Of a stretch of DNA of 22,135 bases, positions 1 to 8,385 are shown one piece after another. This stretch comes from JBEKZQ01 sp049509675 (GTDB lineage: Bacteria > Planctomycetota > Planctomycetia > Pirellulales > Thermoguttaceae). The stretch covers positions 1 through 22,135 of the forward strand of contig JBEKZQ010000175.1 in NCBI GenBank assembly GCA_049509675.1. Direction: 5' to 3'. The translations under genes were made by a program, and so were the position numbers. Below the pieces are notes generated by a model. The model saw nothing but the letters and a program-made list of their open reading frames with translations, did not search any database and was not told where the DNA came from. Positions within the stretch are counted from its first letter, which is position 1. Each line of letters opens with the position of its first letter.

Positions 1-1
1 G

Positions 2-964
2 TGGCCGAAGGACCGCTTGGCCGGCATGTCGGCCTTCTTCGCCAAGGTCGGCTACAAGGACACGGAAGAGTGGAAAGAAGAGATCATCTTCTTCGACGCC
101 GGCAAGCCGGGCCCGGCCGAAGGGGTTTTTCCGGACGGCCGCCGGGCAAAACTTTCCGCCGACCGCGACCCGCGCGAGGTCTTTGCCGATTGGCTGATCG
201 CGCCGCAGAATCCCTGGTTCGCGCGGAACATCGTCAATCGCGTCTGGTCCTGGCTCTTGGGTCGGGGCATCATCCAGGAACCGGACGACATCCGACCCGA
301 CAATCCGCCCGGCAATCCCCAGTTGCTCGCCTATCTGGAGCAAGAACTGGTCGCCAGCCACTACGACCTGAAGCACGTGTATCGGCTGATCCTGAACTCG
401 AAGACCTATCAGCTTTCCTGCCTGGCGAAGTCGAACCGTCCCGAAGCGGCCGTCCAATTCGCCAGTTATCCGCTCCGCCGGCTGGAAGCCGAGGTGCTCG
501 TGGACGCCTTGAACCAGATTACCGGCACGACGGAGAAATATACCAGCGCCATTCCCGAGCCGTTCACCTTCATTCCCGAGGAGCAGCGTTCGATCGCCCT
601 GGCCGACGGGAGCATCAGCAGTTCGTTCCTGGAGATGTTCGGACGTTCGCCGCGCGACACGGGCTTGGAAGCGGAGCGGAACAATCGTCCCTCCGCCAGC
701 CAGCGGCTGCACTTGTTGAATTCCAGCCATATCCAGCGCAAGATCGAGCAAAGCGCGAAGTTGCAATACTTGATGCAATCGGAGAAGAAGCCGGGCGAGA
801 AGGTGGCGGCACTCTACCTGATGATCCTGTCGCGGATGCCGACGCAAGCGGAACGCAAGGTCCTCGGCGAGTATGCGCAACAGAGCGGCGCGAAGGAACG
901 CAACGCACTGATCGATCTTGCCTGGGCACTGGTGAACAGTCCGGAGTTTCTCTATCGGCATTGA
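2..964 (+). CDS. DUF1549/DUF1553 (PSD1-type) protein, 5'-truncated by the window edge
   Basis: The frame is open from base 2, so the true start lies before the window. About 320 residues remain: the last few of the DUF1549 region (WPKDRLAGM, FFAKVGYK) and then a full DUF1553 domain starting at DPREVFADWL and ending at SPEFLYRH. These families are abundant in planctomycetes and are usually paired with DUF1501 proteins; their biochemical role is not established. It closely resembles the full-length minus-strand gene at 8386-10125 but lacks that copy's Ala/Pro-rich linker. Where most DUF1549 proteins carry a CxxCH-HPF motif just before the FFA segment, this one reads WPKDRLAGM. It is followed by a DUF1501 gene and a PPC gene on the same strand, the same order as in the minus-strand copy. 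The family call is firm; function is unknown. Confidence 0.9.
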   Translation, partial: WPKDRLAGMSAFFAKVGYKDTEEWKEEIIFFDAGKPGPAEGVFPDGRRAKLSADRDPREVFADWLIAPQNPWFARNIVNRVWSWLLGRGIIQEPDDIRPDNPPGNPQLLAYLEQELVASHYDLKHVYRLILNSKTYQLSCLAKSNRPEAAVQFASYPLRRLEAEVLVDALNQITGTTEKYTSAIPEPFTFIPEEQRSIALADGSISSSFLEMFGRSPRDTGLEAERNNRPSASQRLHLLNSSHIQRKIEQSAKLQYLMQSEKKPGEKVAALYLMILSRMPTQAERKVLGEYAQQSGAKERNALIDLAWALVNSPEFLYRH

Positions 965-1045
965 ACCCAATGTAGGCGGCACCGGGCACCATGCGCAGCA
1001 TGGTTGTGTGCCGCGTTGTAGGATGTAGACGTTTGGAACAAACAC
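965..1045. repeat. Intergenic hairpin between the DUF1553 and DUF1501 genes
   Basis: A perfect 7-bp stem, ACCATGC/GCATGGT at 988-994 and 998-1004 with a GCA loop, sits within a larger GGCA...TGCC context. No T-run follows it, so it is not a convincing intrinsic terminator. It resembles the other palindromic intergenic repeats of this window, and the 81-base gap otherwise fits an operon. Confidence 0.5.
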
Positions 1046-2380
1046 ATGAGCACGGACAACAACCTCGTTTCCCGGCGGGAGGTCATGCGGCACGGTCTGA
1101 TGGGCCTGGCCGGCGTGGCCCTGGCCGACCGCTTGTGGACTCATGCCCTGGCCGGCACGCAATCCGGCGGGGCGAAGGCCCGCGCGGTAATCCAGATTTG
1201 GCTTTGGGGCGGACCGCCGCATCTGGATACGTTCGATCCGAAACCGGAGGCCGGCTACGACTATTGCGGCCCGTTGGCCAAACCGATTACGACCAACGGA
1301 CCGGGCACGCGGATCTGCGAGTTGCTCCCCTTGTTGGCGCAGCAGGCCGACAAGTACTCGCTCATCCGCAGCATGACCCACGGCTCGAACTCGCACGAGA
1401 CGGCGGCCTACATGGTGCAGACCGGCCGGCCCTCCAGCGGCCGCGACGTCTATCCCAGCGCCGGGGCCGTGGTTTCGCTGCTGAAAGGCTACGAGGCCGG
1501 TTATCGCGGCTTGCTGCCGCCCTACATCGTGCTCACCGAGCCGCAAGGGCGGTTCTCCGAGGCCGGCTTCCTCAACGCCCGCTATAAGCCGTTCGCCACG
1601 GGCGGCGATCCCGCCCAGAAACGCTTCGCGGTCGAAGGCGTCGTGGCCCAGGGCATCACCGACCAGCGGCAGCATCTCCGCCGCGATCTGCTGGAAAAGC
1701 TCGACATGCTCAGCCTCGCCCTGCCCGGCAACTCCCAACTCGTCGCCCATGAAGACGCGCAGAGGCAGGCCTACGACCTGATCCTGGGCGACGCGGGCAA
1801 GGTGTTCGATCTGGCGCTGGAAAAAGACGCCCTTCGCGACCGCTACGGCCGCAACACCTTCGGTCAATCGTGTCTGGCGGCCCGGCGCCTCGTCGAGCGC
1901 GGCGTTCCCTACGTCACGATCAACTCCAAGGGCTGGGACACGCACAAGCAGAACTTTCCCACGATGCGCCGCAAGCTGCCGGAACTCGACAAGGGCCTGG
2001 CCACGCTGCTGCAGGATCTGTCGTCGCGCGGCCTGCTTTCCAGCACCGTCATTTGGTGTTGCGGCGAGTTCGGCCGCACGCCCAAGGTGCAATGGGAAGC
2101 CCCCTGGAACGGCGGACGCGGCCATTACTGCCGGGCCTTCTCCGTGCTGGTGGCCGGCGGCGGATTCAAGGGCGGACAGGTCGTCGGTTCTACGGACGCC
2201 AAGGGCGAAGAAGTGCGCCAGCGGCCCGTTTATCCTTGCGACCTGCTGGGCAGCATCTACGCTTTGTTGGGCATCGACACCGCCGCCAAACTGCCGCATC
2301 CGCAGGGCCTGGCGGCCCACGTCGTGCCCGCGGCCGACGAGCACGCGCCCTCCGGCGGACTGTTGAAGGAAATCATGTAA
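1046..2380 (+). CDS. DUF1501 family protein (alkaline-phosphatase/sulfatase-like fold), Tat-type signal
   Basis: The 444-residue protein begins with a twin-arginine type leader (SRREVMRHG followed by a hydrophobic stretch to about residue 36), so export in folded form is likely. The DUF1501 hallmarks are present: WLWGGPPHLDTFDPKP at 52-67, GWDTH at 296-300, CCGEFGRTP at about 338-346 and RGHY at 358-361. The family is related to the alkaline phosphatase/sulfatase superfamily, but no reaction has been firmly assigned. The ATG at 1046 is chosen because the Tat leader follows it directly; the ribosome-binding site is weak. It lies 81 bases after the DUF1553 gene and 174 bases before the PPC gene. 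Its paralogue is the minus-strand gene at 6999-8360, with the same motifs. Confidence 0.93.
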   Translation: MSTDNNLVSRREVMRHGLMGLAGVALADRLWTHALAGTQSGGAKARAVIQIWLWGGPPHLDTFDPKPEAGYDYCGPLAKPITTNGPGTRICELLPLLAQQADKYSLIRSMTHGSNSHETAAYMVQTGRPSSGRDVYPSAGAVVSLLKGYEAGYRGLLPPYIVLTEPQGRFSEAGFLNARYKPFATGGDPAQKRFAVEGVVAQGITDQRQHLRRDLLEKLDMLSLALPGNSQLVAHEDAQRQAYDLILGDAGKVFDLALEKDALRDRYGRNTFGQSCLAARRLVERGVPYVTINSKGWDTHKQNFPTMRRKLPELDKGLATLLQDLSSRGLLSSTVIWCCGEFGRTPKVQWEAPWNGGRGHYCRAFSVLVAGGGFKGGQVVGSTDAKGEEVRQRPVYPCDLLGSIYALLGIDTAAKLPHPQGLAAHVVPAADEHAPSGGLLKEIM

Positions 2381-2386
2381 CACGAG

Positions 2387-2504
2387 TCCCCCCTCTCTCT
2401 CCGGGAGAGGGCGGGGTGAGGGGATTGCGAGAGAGAGGCAACACAGGAAGCCGCGTTCTCTCTCGGTCCCCCTCTCCCTAACCCTCGCCCGGAGGGAGAG
2501 GGGA
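2387..2504. repeat. Composite inverted repeat with CCCTCTCC/GGAGAGGG ends
   Basis: The two ends are imperfect inverted copies of each other (about 2387-2423 and 2467-2504), built from CCCTCTC/GAGAGGG blocks around GGTGAGGGG and CCCTAACCCTC. An inner perfect stem, CGAGAGAGA at 2428-2436 with TCTCTCTCG at 2457-2465, lies between them. Related blocks recur at 6903-6941 and 10401-10440, which suggests a dispersed family. It fills most of the 174-base gap between the DUF1501 and PPC genes and would form a strong structure in a shared transcript. Confidence 0.7.
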
Positions 2505-2554
2505 GCTTATCTTGGCGTTCTTGCAAGACAGAAATTACCGCGGGAGTACCTTCG

Positions 2555-4768
2555 ATGAGCCTGGTTCCACGACATGCGCTGCTGGCACTTGCCACGATCC
2601 TGGCAACTGCCGCGACGCTTCACGCCCAACTGCCCGGTCCGCACGTCGGCTATGTCTACCCGGCCGGCGCCAAGCAGGGCAGCACCGTGCAGGTCAAGGT
2701 CGGCGGTCAGTCGCTCGACGGCGCGGCTGGCGTCTACGTCTCCGGCACGGGCATCACCGCCAAGGTGATCGATTTCAGCAGGCCGATCACCCAAAAAGAA
2801 GTGAACATGCTGCGCGATAAGCTCAAAGAAATGCTGGAGAAGAAAGGGCTCTCGACCGACGGTCTCGGCAAGGGCAAAGGCCAGGGCCAGGCGATGTTCG
2901 CGCGCGCCAACTGGACTGCCGAGGAATTGAAACAGATCCGGGAGATCCGTCTGAAGATCGCCAACTCCGTCAAGAAGACCGCCACGCCGGCCATTGCCCA
3001 GACGGTGACGGTCGAGTTGGCGATAGGGGCCGACACGCCGCCCGGCACGCGGGAGTTGCGGCTCTCGACGCCGCTGGGGCTCTCCAATCCGCTGGTGTTC
3101 CGCATCGGCACTTTGCCGGAGTTCAACAAGCCGGCCGAAAAGCCGCAGAACGACAATCCGCGTCTGCAGAAGATCCAGGCGAAGCTCGGTTATCAGCCGG
3201 CGCCCGCAGCGTCGCGCCAGGAAATGCAAATCACGCTGCCGACGGTGGTAAACGGCCAGATTCAGCCTGGCGGCGTCGATCGCTATCGCTTCGCCGCCCG
3301 CAAGGGCCAGCAGTTGCTCGTCGCGGCCGACGCGCGGGAACTGATCCCTTATATTTCCGACGCGGTGCCCGGCTGGTTTCAAGCGGCGATCTCGGTCCGC
3401 GATACCGATGGCGAGGAATTGACCTACGCGGATCATTATCTGTTCCATCCCGATCCGATGCTTCGCTGCGTGATTCCCAAGGACGGCGATTACCTGGTCG
3501 AGATTCACGATTCGATCTACCGCGGGCGCGACGACTTCGTCTACCGCGTCACCGTGGGCGACGCCGCGCTGGTTGCCGGCGCCTGCGAAGGGGACAGTCC
3601 CATTTTCGTCGAACGAAAATTGGGACAGTCCCCCAACGGCGACAAGCTGCCCGAGTGCGAGGAGAAAGAGCCGAACAATGATGAGGCGACGGCGCAGCGG
3701 GTCGCGCTGCCGATCATCGTCAAGGGACGCATCGACGCCCCCGGCGATTGCGACGTCTTTCGTTTTGAGGGCCGCGCCGGCCAGGAGATCGTGGCCGAGG
3801 TCATGGCCCGCCGCCTCGGCTCGCCGCTGGATTCGATGTTGAAATTGACCGATTGGAGCGGCCGGCAAATTGCCTTCAACGACGACCACGAGGACCAGGG
3901 TTCCGGGCTGCTGACGCATCATGCCGACTCCTACCTGATGACCACCTTGCCCGCTGACGGAACGTATTATTTGCACTTGAGCGACGCGCAGCACAAAGGC
4001 GGCGCGGACTTCAGCTATCGGCTGCGCATCAGTCCACCGCAGCCCGACTTCGCGTTGCGCGTCGTGCCGTCCGCCGTCAACGCGCGTGCCGGCATGAACG
4101 TGCCGGTGACCGTTTGCGCCCTGCGGAGGGACGGTTTTGCAGGCGATATCCGTCTGGCATTGAAGGGCGCGCCCGCCGGCTTTTCGCTCAGCGGCGGCCT
4201 GCTGCCGGGCAAGGAAGACAAAGTGCGGGTCACGCTGAAGGTTCCGGCGATGCCCCTGGACAAACCGATCACGCTGGATCTGGAAGGCGAGGCGAAGATC
4301 GGCCCCCGCGATGTCCGCCATGCGGCCGTGCCGGCCGATGACATGATGCAGGCATTCTACTATCGGCATCTGGTGCCGGCCGCGGAGTGGCTGGTCGCAG
4401 TCACGGGTCGCCCCCGAGGCGGCAGCGGGCTGACGCTGTTGGGCGCGTCGAGCGTGAAACTGGCCCCCGGCGGCACCGCGGCGCTGCGCGTGGGGATTCC
4501 CGGCGGTCCGATTGCCGACCGCGTCCAGTACGTGCTCAGCGATCCGCCCGAAGGCGTCACGATCCAGGAGGTGTCGCGCGGGGAGGATGGCACGCAGATC
4601 GTGCTGAGGGCGGATGCCGCCAAAGTGAAGAAAGGCACGCGGGGCAACCTGATCATCGACGCGTTGGTCGAGCGCGTCGGCGAGGCCAAGAACGGCAAAC
4701 CGGCGAATCGGCGGCGCGTGCCGCTGGGCAGCTTGCCGGCCGTGCCCTTCGAGATTGCGGGAAAGTGA
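2555..4768 (+). CDS. Secreted PPC-domain protein (plus-strand cassette)
   Basis: The 737-residue protein has a Sec signal peptide (MSLVPRHALLALATILATAA, cleavage near LHAQ), so it acts outside the cytoplasm. The start has a GGAG site 9 bases upstream. After the signal comes an IPT/TIG-like beta segment (HVGYVYPAGAKQGS, residues about 30-75), a Lys-rich stretch, one PPC-like domain (about 226-337) and a second PPC domain opening with KEPNNDEATAQRV (about 370-490). A beta-rich tail with no assigned family follows. PPC domains are beta-sandwich modules of secreted enzymes and surface proteins; no catalytic domain is visible. Compared with the minus-strand paralogue it lacks a TIG-like segment between the PPC domains, and it carries a translated palindrome there. 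Its C-terminus also differs. It is the last gene of its cassette. Confidence 0.88.
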   Translation: MSLVPRHALLALATILATAATLHAQLPGPHVGYVYPAGAKQGSTVQVKVGGQSLDGAAGVYVSGTGITAKVIDFSRPITQKEVNMLRDKLKEMLEKKGLSTDGLGKGKGQGQAMFARANWTAEELKQIREIRLKIANSVKKTATPAIAQTVTVELAIGADTPPGTRELRLSTPLGLSNPLVFRIGTLPEFNKPAEKPQNDNPRLQKIQAKLGYQPAPAASRQEMQITLPTVVNGQIQPGGVDRYRFAARKGQQLLVAADARELIPYISDAVPGWFQAAISVRDTDGEELTYADHYLFHPDPMLRCVIPKDGDYLVEIHDSIYRGRDDFVYRVTVGDAALVAGACEGDSPIFVERKLGQSPNGDKLPECEEKEPNNDEATAQRVALPIIVKGRIDAPGDCDVFRFEGRAGQEIVAEVMARRLGSPLDSMLKLTDWSGRQIAFNDDHEDQGSGLLTHHADSYLMTTLPADGTYYLHLSDAQHKGGADFSYRLRISPPQPDFALRVVPSAVNARAGMNVPVTVCALRRDGFAGDIRLALKGAPAGFSLSGGLLPGKEDKVRVTLKVPAMPLDKPITLDLEGEAKIGPRDVRHAAVPADDMMQAFYYRHLVPAAEWLVAVTGRPRGGSGLTLLGASSVKLAPGGTAALRVGIPGGPIADRVQYVLSDPPEGVTIQEVSRGEDGTQIVLRADAAKVKKGTRGNLIIDALVERVGEAKNGKPANRRRVPLGSLPAVPFEIAGK
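3590..3633. repeat. Palindromic repeat inside the PPC coding sequence
   Basis: GGGGACAGTCCC at 3590-3601 is mirrored by GGGACAGTCCCC at 3622-3633 with one mismatch, and the inner bases (ATTTTCG / CGAAAAT) extend the stem. The element stays in frame and encodes roughly GDSPIFVERKLGQSP. That string has no match in the paralogue, which carries a TIG-like segment at this position. Confidence 0.85.
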
Positions 4769-4807
4769 CGCGCGGGACCGTGGAAATTGTCTGCGCTCAA
4801 CAACGGC

Positions 4808-6913
4808 TCACAGTGCCTTTTCACACTCCGCAACCTGGCGGTCGTAGAAATCTTTGGTCAAGAGCCCGTCGTCGAAGAGCACCTTGATCTGCCGCAAACG
4901 GTTGGCCACCTGTTGCTTCGTGAATTTCGCCTTCGTTGCTGCCGGGTCGGCGGCGGCGGGCGCCGGTTTGGGCGGTGCGGGAGGCGGTGCGGGGGTGCGC
5001 ACGCTCTTGGCGGGCGGTGGCTTCGGCGGCGCAGAGACCAGCAACTTCAAGTCCTGCGCCGGAACCAGGTGTCGCCAGAGGAATGCCTGCATGCGGTCTT
5101 CCGCAGGCACGGCCACGTGGGCGACTTCCCCTTGGCCGATCTTCGCCCGGCCTTCGATCACGAGCGTCACGGGCTGCGGACTTTCCGTCAAGGTGGTCTT
5201 CACCGCGAGCCGGGCAATCGTCTGCGTGCCCGAGAGCGTGAGCGGGGCGGACGAGAAACCGGCCGGCGGGTCCTTCAAGCCCAGTTGGATGGGGCCGGTA
5301 AACCCGTCTTTGCGGATCACCTGAACGTTCGCCGCGCCGCTGCCCTTGCTGGGCAGCGAAATGCTCGACGGCACGCAGAATAGCGCGAAATCGGGCTGCG
5401 GCGCGCCGATGCGCAGGCGATACGCATACTCCTCGCCGCCCGAGCGGGCGATATCGCCCAGATGCACGTAGTACGTCCCGTCCGCAGGCAGCGTGAGCGA
5501 AACGTAGGAATCGGCATTGTGCGTATTGGCGCCGGCCTCCGGGTCGTCGAAGTCATCGTTATACGCCAGCAACTTGCCGTTGGCGTCGGTGATCTTGAGC
5601 ACCGAATCCAGCGGCGAATCGAGCCGGCGGGCAAAGACCTCGGCGACGACCGTTTCGCCCGCACGGCCGCTGAACTGAAAAACGTCCCAGTCGCCCTTGC
5701 GATCAATGCGCCCGTTGATAATCGTGGGAAGCGTCACCTTCTGCGCGTGCGCCAGGTCGTTGTTGGGCTCCTTCTCGAACTCTTCCGGAAGCGTACCCAA
5801 AGCGAACGGCACGAAATTGGAAACGATCCCCTTGCTGTTCGCCGCGATCGAATAGGTGCCCGGCCCGGCATCCGGCGGCGGCAGTAACAACTCGGCCTTG
5901 TCGAGATTCCAGCCCTTCATTTCCACCTTGGCGGCAGTGCCCACCCGCGCGCCGAGTGGAAAGATGCTCGTCACGAACGGCAGCTCGCCCACGGTGACGC
6001 GATAGACGAAATCCTCGCGGCCGCGGTAGATGGCGTCGGTAATCGTGAACAGGTACTCGCCGTCCTTGGGCACTTCGAACAAGATCACCGGATCGGGCTT
6101 GAAACGGTAATCGTCGTCATAGGCCAGTTCCTTTCCCTGGGCGTCGTAAACGGCCATCACCGGCTGGAACCAACCGGGCACGGCGTCGGCAATGAAGGGA
6201 ATCAGTTGCCGCGCCTGGGTGGAGAACGCCAACCGCTGCCCCTTGCGGGCCTCGAAACGGTAGCGGTTCACCTCGCCGGAGGCGATCTGGCCGTTCACCG
6301 TGCAGGGCAGCGTGATGCGCTGCTCCACCTCGTCGTCGGGCCGCTTGCGCAGCGCCTGCTCCTCCTTGCCGAGCACCTGCAGCGTGGCGCTGAGCATCGG
6401 CTTGCGGCAAATCTCCGGCAGTTGACCGACGTGGAAGACCAGCGGATTCGATACGCCGCGCAGCGTGGACAGAGTCAACTCGCGCGGGCCCGGCGCAGCG
6501 TCCGGCGCTATGGTGACTTCGACCAGGACCAGGTTGGCGATCGAGTTACAGGCCGGCGTGTTCACGATCTGATTGAGCCGCAACTCGATGCGCGCGGCGA
6601 GTTTGAGCGAGGGATCGTCCTTCGCCGCCGTCGGTCGTTTGAGATCGGTGAGTTGTTCCTTGAGCAGCGTCATTTCCTGATTGTTCAGTCTGCGCAGGTA
6701 CTCGACGACCTTGGCCTGCACCCCCGCGCCGGTAACATAGACGCCGTTGACTCCGTCCACGTTCTGGCCGCCCAGCCTGATCTGGAAGGTCGTGCCCTGC
6801 TGACCTCCGGCGGGATAGACGAAACCGATATAGGGCCTGGGCTGCGCCTGCGCGGCGGAAACGATCGTCAGCATACCGGCCAGCACGAGGACGGCGACCG
6901 GAAAACCCCTCAC
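4808..6913 (-). CDS. Secreted PPC-domain protein with SHOCT-like C-terminus (minus-strand cassette)
   Basis: I place the start at a GTG (6913): it gives MRGFPVAVLVLAGMLTIVS followed by an AQAQ cleavage site, a textbook signal peptide, with GGGAGAGGG five bases upstream. A longer in-frame start exists at ATG 6997, but its 28 extra residues are translated repeat DNA. The 701-residue protein has an IPT/TIG-like N-terminus (YIGFVYPAGGQQG), a PPC-like domain, a TIG-like segment (VTSIFPLGARVG), a second PPC domain opening with KEPNNDLAHAQKV, a beta-rich region, a Pro/Ala linker, and a final helical motif (VANRLRQIKVLFDDGLLTKD) like SHOCT domains. It follows the DUF1501 gene closely and is convergent with its paralogue, with 39 bases between the two stops. 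No catalytic domain is visible. Confidence 0.86.
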   Translation of the reverse strand: MRGFPVAVLVLAGMLTIVSAAQAQPRPYIGFVYPAGGQQGTTFQIRLGGQNVDGVNGVYVTGAGVQAKVVEYLRRLNNQEMTLLKEQLTDLKRPTAAKDDPSLKLAARIELRLNQIVNTPACNSIANLVLVEVTIAPDAAPGPRELTLSTLRGVSNPLVFHVGQLPEICRKPMLSATLQVLGKEEQALRKRPDDEVEQRITLPCTVNGQIASGEVNRYRFEARKGQRLAFSTQARQLIPFIADAVPGWFQPVMAVYDAQGKELAYDDDYRFKPDPVILFEVPKDGEYLFTITDAIYRGREDFVYRVTVGELPFVTSIFPLGARVGTAAKVEMKGWNLDKAELLLPPPDAGPGTYSIAANSKGIVSNFVPFALGTLPEEFEKEPNNDLAHAQKVTLPTIINGRIDRKGDWDVFQFSGRAGETVVAEVFARRLDSPLDSVLKITDANGKLLAYNDDFDDPEAGANTHNADSYVSLTLPADGTYYVHLGDIARSGGEEYAYRLRIGAPQPDFALFCVPSSISLPSKGSGAANVQVIRKDGFTGPIQLGLKDPPAGFSSAPLTLSGTQTIARLAVKTTLTESPQPVTLVIEGRAKIGQGEVAHVAVPAEDRMQAFLWRHLVPAQDLKLLVSAPPKPPPAKSVRTPAPPPAPPKPAPAAADPAATKAKFTKQQVANRLRQIKVLFDDGLLTKDFYDRQVAECEKAL

Positions 6914-6990
6914 CCTAGCCCTCTCCCGCAAGGGGAGAGGGGACCGTGTGCCGCCGGCAAGGAACGGCACACGGAGTGTGCCTGCTACGT
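6903..6990. repeat. Two adjoining palindromic repeats between the minus-strand DUF1501 and PPC genes
   Basis: The first part is a CCCTCACCCTAGCCCTCTCC-type repeat with a hairpin at 6919-6941. The second contains CCGTGTGCCG at 6944-6953, mirrored perfectly by CGGCACACGG at 6965-6974. It also holds a competing stem, GGCACAC/GTGTGCC, at 6966-6972 and 6976-6982. All of it lies in the window between the DUF1501 stop and the preferred GTG start of the PPC gene. Confidence 0.7.
6919..6927 (-). promoter_or_regulatory. Candidate ribosome-binding site lying inside a repeat
   Basis: Read on the minus strand this is GGGAGAGGG, five bases before the GTG at 6913. It is also one arm of the repeat hairpin CCCTCTCC/GGAGAGGG (6919-6926 and 6934-6941). 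The repeat may therefore supply the Shine-Dalgarno sequence and also be able to mask it by folding. Confidence 0.45.
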
Positions 6991-6998
6991 TAAACATG

Positions 6999-8360
6999 CT
7001 ACATGATCTCCGTCAAGAGTCCTGCCGACTTCGCGCCTTCCGACGCGTCGGGCAGCACGTGGGCCTCGAAACCCATGGGATGCGGCAAGCGGGCGCGGAC
7101 GTCGATGCCGGCAAGTTGATAAATGCTCCCCAGCAAATCGACGGGATAGACCGGACGCTCCTTGACTTCCTCGGCTTTCGCATCCGATGCGCCGACGACC
7201 TGCCCGCCCTTGAATCCCCCGCCCGCGACCAGCACGCTGAAGACGTTGCCGTAATGATTGCGGCCGCCGTTCCAGGGCGGTTGCCAATCGATCTTGGGAC
7301 CTCGGCCGAACTCGCCGCAGCACCACACCAGCGTGCTCTCCAGCAGCCCGTGATCCTTCAGGTCGGCCAGCAGCGCCGCCAGGCCCTGGTCGAGTTGCGG
7401 GCATTGCCGGCGCATGGTGGCGAAGTGGTTGCTGTGCGTATCCCAGCCGCCGGGATAGTTGATCACGACGTAGGGCACGCCGCTTTCGGCCAACCGCCGC
7501 GCCGCGAGGCACTCCTGCCCGAAGGTATGATGGCCATAACGGTCCCGCAACTCCTGCTTCTCCTTGGAGAGGTCGAAGACCTCCCTGCCGGATCCGAGAA
7601 TCAATTCATAGGCGGCTTTCTTGGCATCTTCGGCGGCGGCCACCTGGGGGTTGGCCGACATCAGGGCGCCCAGGGTGTTCATCTTGTCCAACAACGCGCG
7701 GCGCGTCTTCTGCCGCTCCTCGGTAATGCCGCGGGCAACGATTCCTTCGACCTCGAAGCGCGGCGCGTTGGGATCGCCGCCGGTGGCGAACGGCTTGTAC
7801 TTCGGTCCCAGGAAGCCCTCTTCGGAGAAGCGCCCCTGCGGCCGGGTCAACACCACGTAGGGTGGAATCAGGCCTTTATAGTCCGGGCCCTTGAAGAGCG
7901 AGAACACGGCCCCGATGCTGGGATACGCCAACCGCTCGCCGGGCGCGTGGCCGGTCTGCATCAGATAGGCGGCGGTTTCATGGCCGTTGTTGCGATGGGT
8001 CATGCTGCGGATGAGCGAGAACTTGTCGGCCTGCTTCGCCAAGAGCGGAAACAGCTCGCCGATTTGCATCCCGTCCACGTTGGTGGGAATTGCCTTGGCG
8101 AACTCGCCCATGTAGTCGCGACCGGCGTCGGGTTTCGGATCCCACGTGTCGATGTGCGACATGCCGCCCCACAAGAATATCTGGATCACCGACTTGGCCT
8201 TCGCCTTCAGCGGAGTCTTGGCCGGCTCGGCCGTGGCTGCCAGGGCAGAGCTGCCCGGGCGATCGGCCAGCATCCACACGGCCGCGCCACACAGGCCGCG
8301 GCGCAATGCCTCGCGTCGGGTCATCCCCGAGGAGTTTTGCGACTCATGGTTCGTGCTCAT
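6999..8360 (-). CDS. DUF1501 family protein (minus-strand cassette)
   Basis: The 453-residue protein has a twin-arginine-like N-terminus (TRREALRRGLCGAAV, residues 14-28) and the DUF1501 motifs FLWGGMSHIDTWDPKP at about 62-77, GWDTH at 305-309, CCGEFGRGP at about 347-355 and RNHY at 367-370. It is a clear paralogue of the plus-strand gene at 1046-2380: long matching stretches include KPFATGGDP, AARRL and GGGFKGGQVVG. The start at 8360 is supported by GGAG nine bases upstream. It lies 25 bases downstream of the DUF1549/DUF1553 gene, so the two are almost certainly co-transcribed. The family has an alkaline-phosphatase/sulfatase-like fold but no firmly assigned reaction. Confidence 0.93.
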   Translation of the reverse strand: MSTNHESQNSSGMTRREALRRGLCGAAVWMLADRPGSSALAATAEPAKTPLKAKAKSVIQIFLWGGMSHIDTWDPKPDAGRDYMGEFAKAIPTNVDGMQIGELFPLLAKQADKFSLIRSMTHRNNGHETAAYLMQTGHAPGERLAYPSIGAVFSLFKGPDYKGLIPPYVVLTRPQGRFSEEGFLGPKYKPFATGGDPNAPRFEVEGIVARGITEERQKTRRALLDKMNTLGALMSANPQVAAAEDAKKAAYELILGSGREVFDLSKEKQELRDRYGHHTFGQECLAARRLAESGVPYVVINYPGGWDTHSNHFATMRRQCPQLDQGLAALLADLKDHGLLESTLVWCCGEFGRGPKIDWQPPWNGGRNHYGNVFSVLVAGGGFKGGQVVGASDAKAEEVKERPVYPVDLLGSIYQLAGIDVRARLPHPMGFEAHVLPDASEGAKSAGLLTEIM

Positions 8361-8385
8361 GTTCTCGGCTCCCTGTGCTAAGAGC

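Noticed and set aside
2507..4369. Long antisense open frame (about 620 codons) on the minus strand opposite the PPC gene
   Set aside because: It mirrors the codon pattern of the real gene, has no ribosome-binding site or domain, and its product is Arg/His/Val-rich nonsense typical of GC-rich antisense frames.
4769..4807. Possible bidirectional terminator between the two convergent PPC genes
   Set aside because: The 39 bases contain no convincing stem-loop or T-run.
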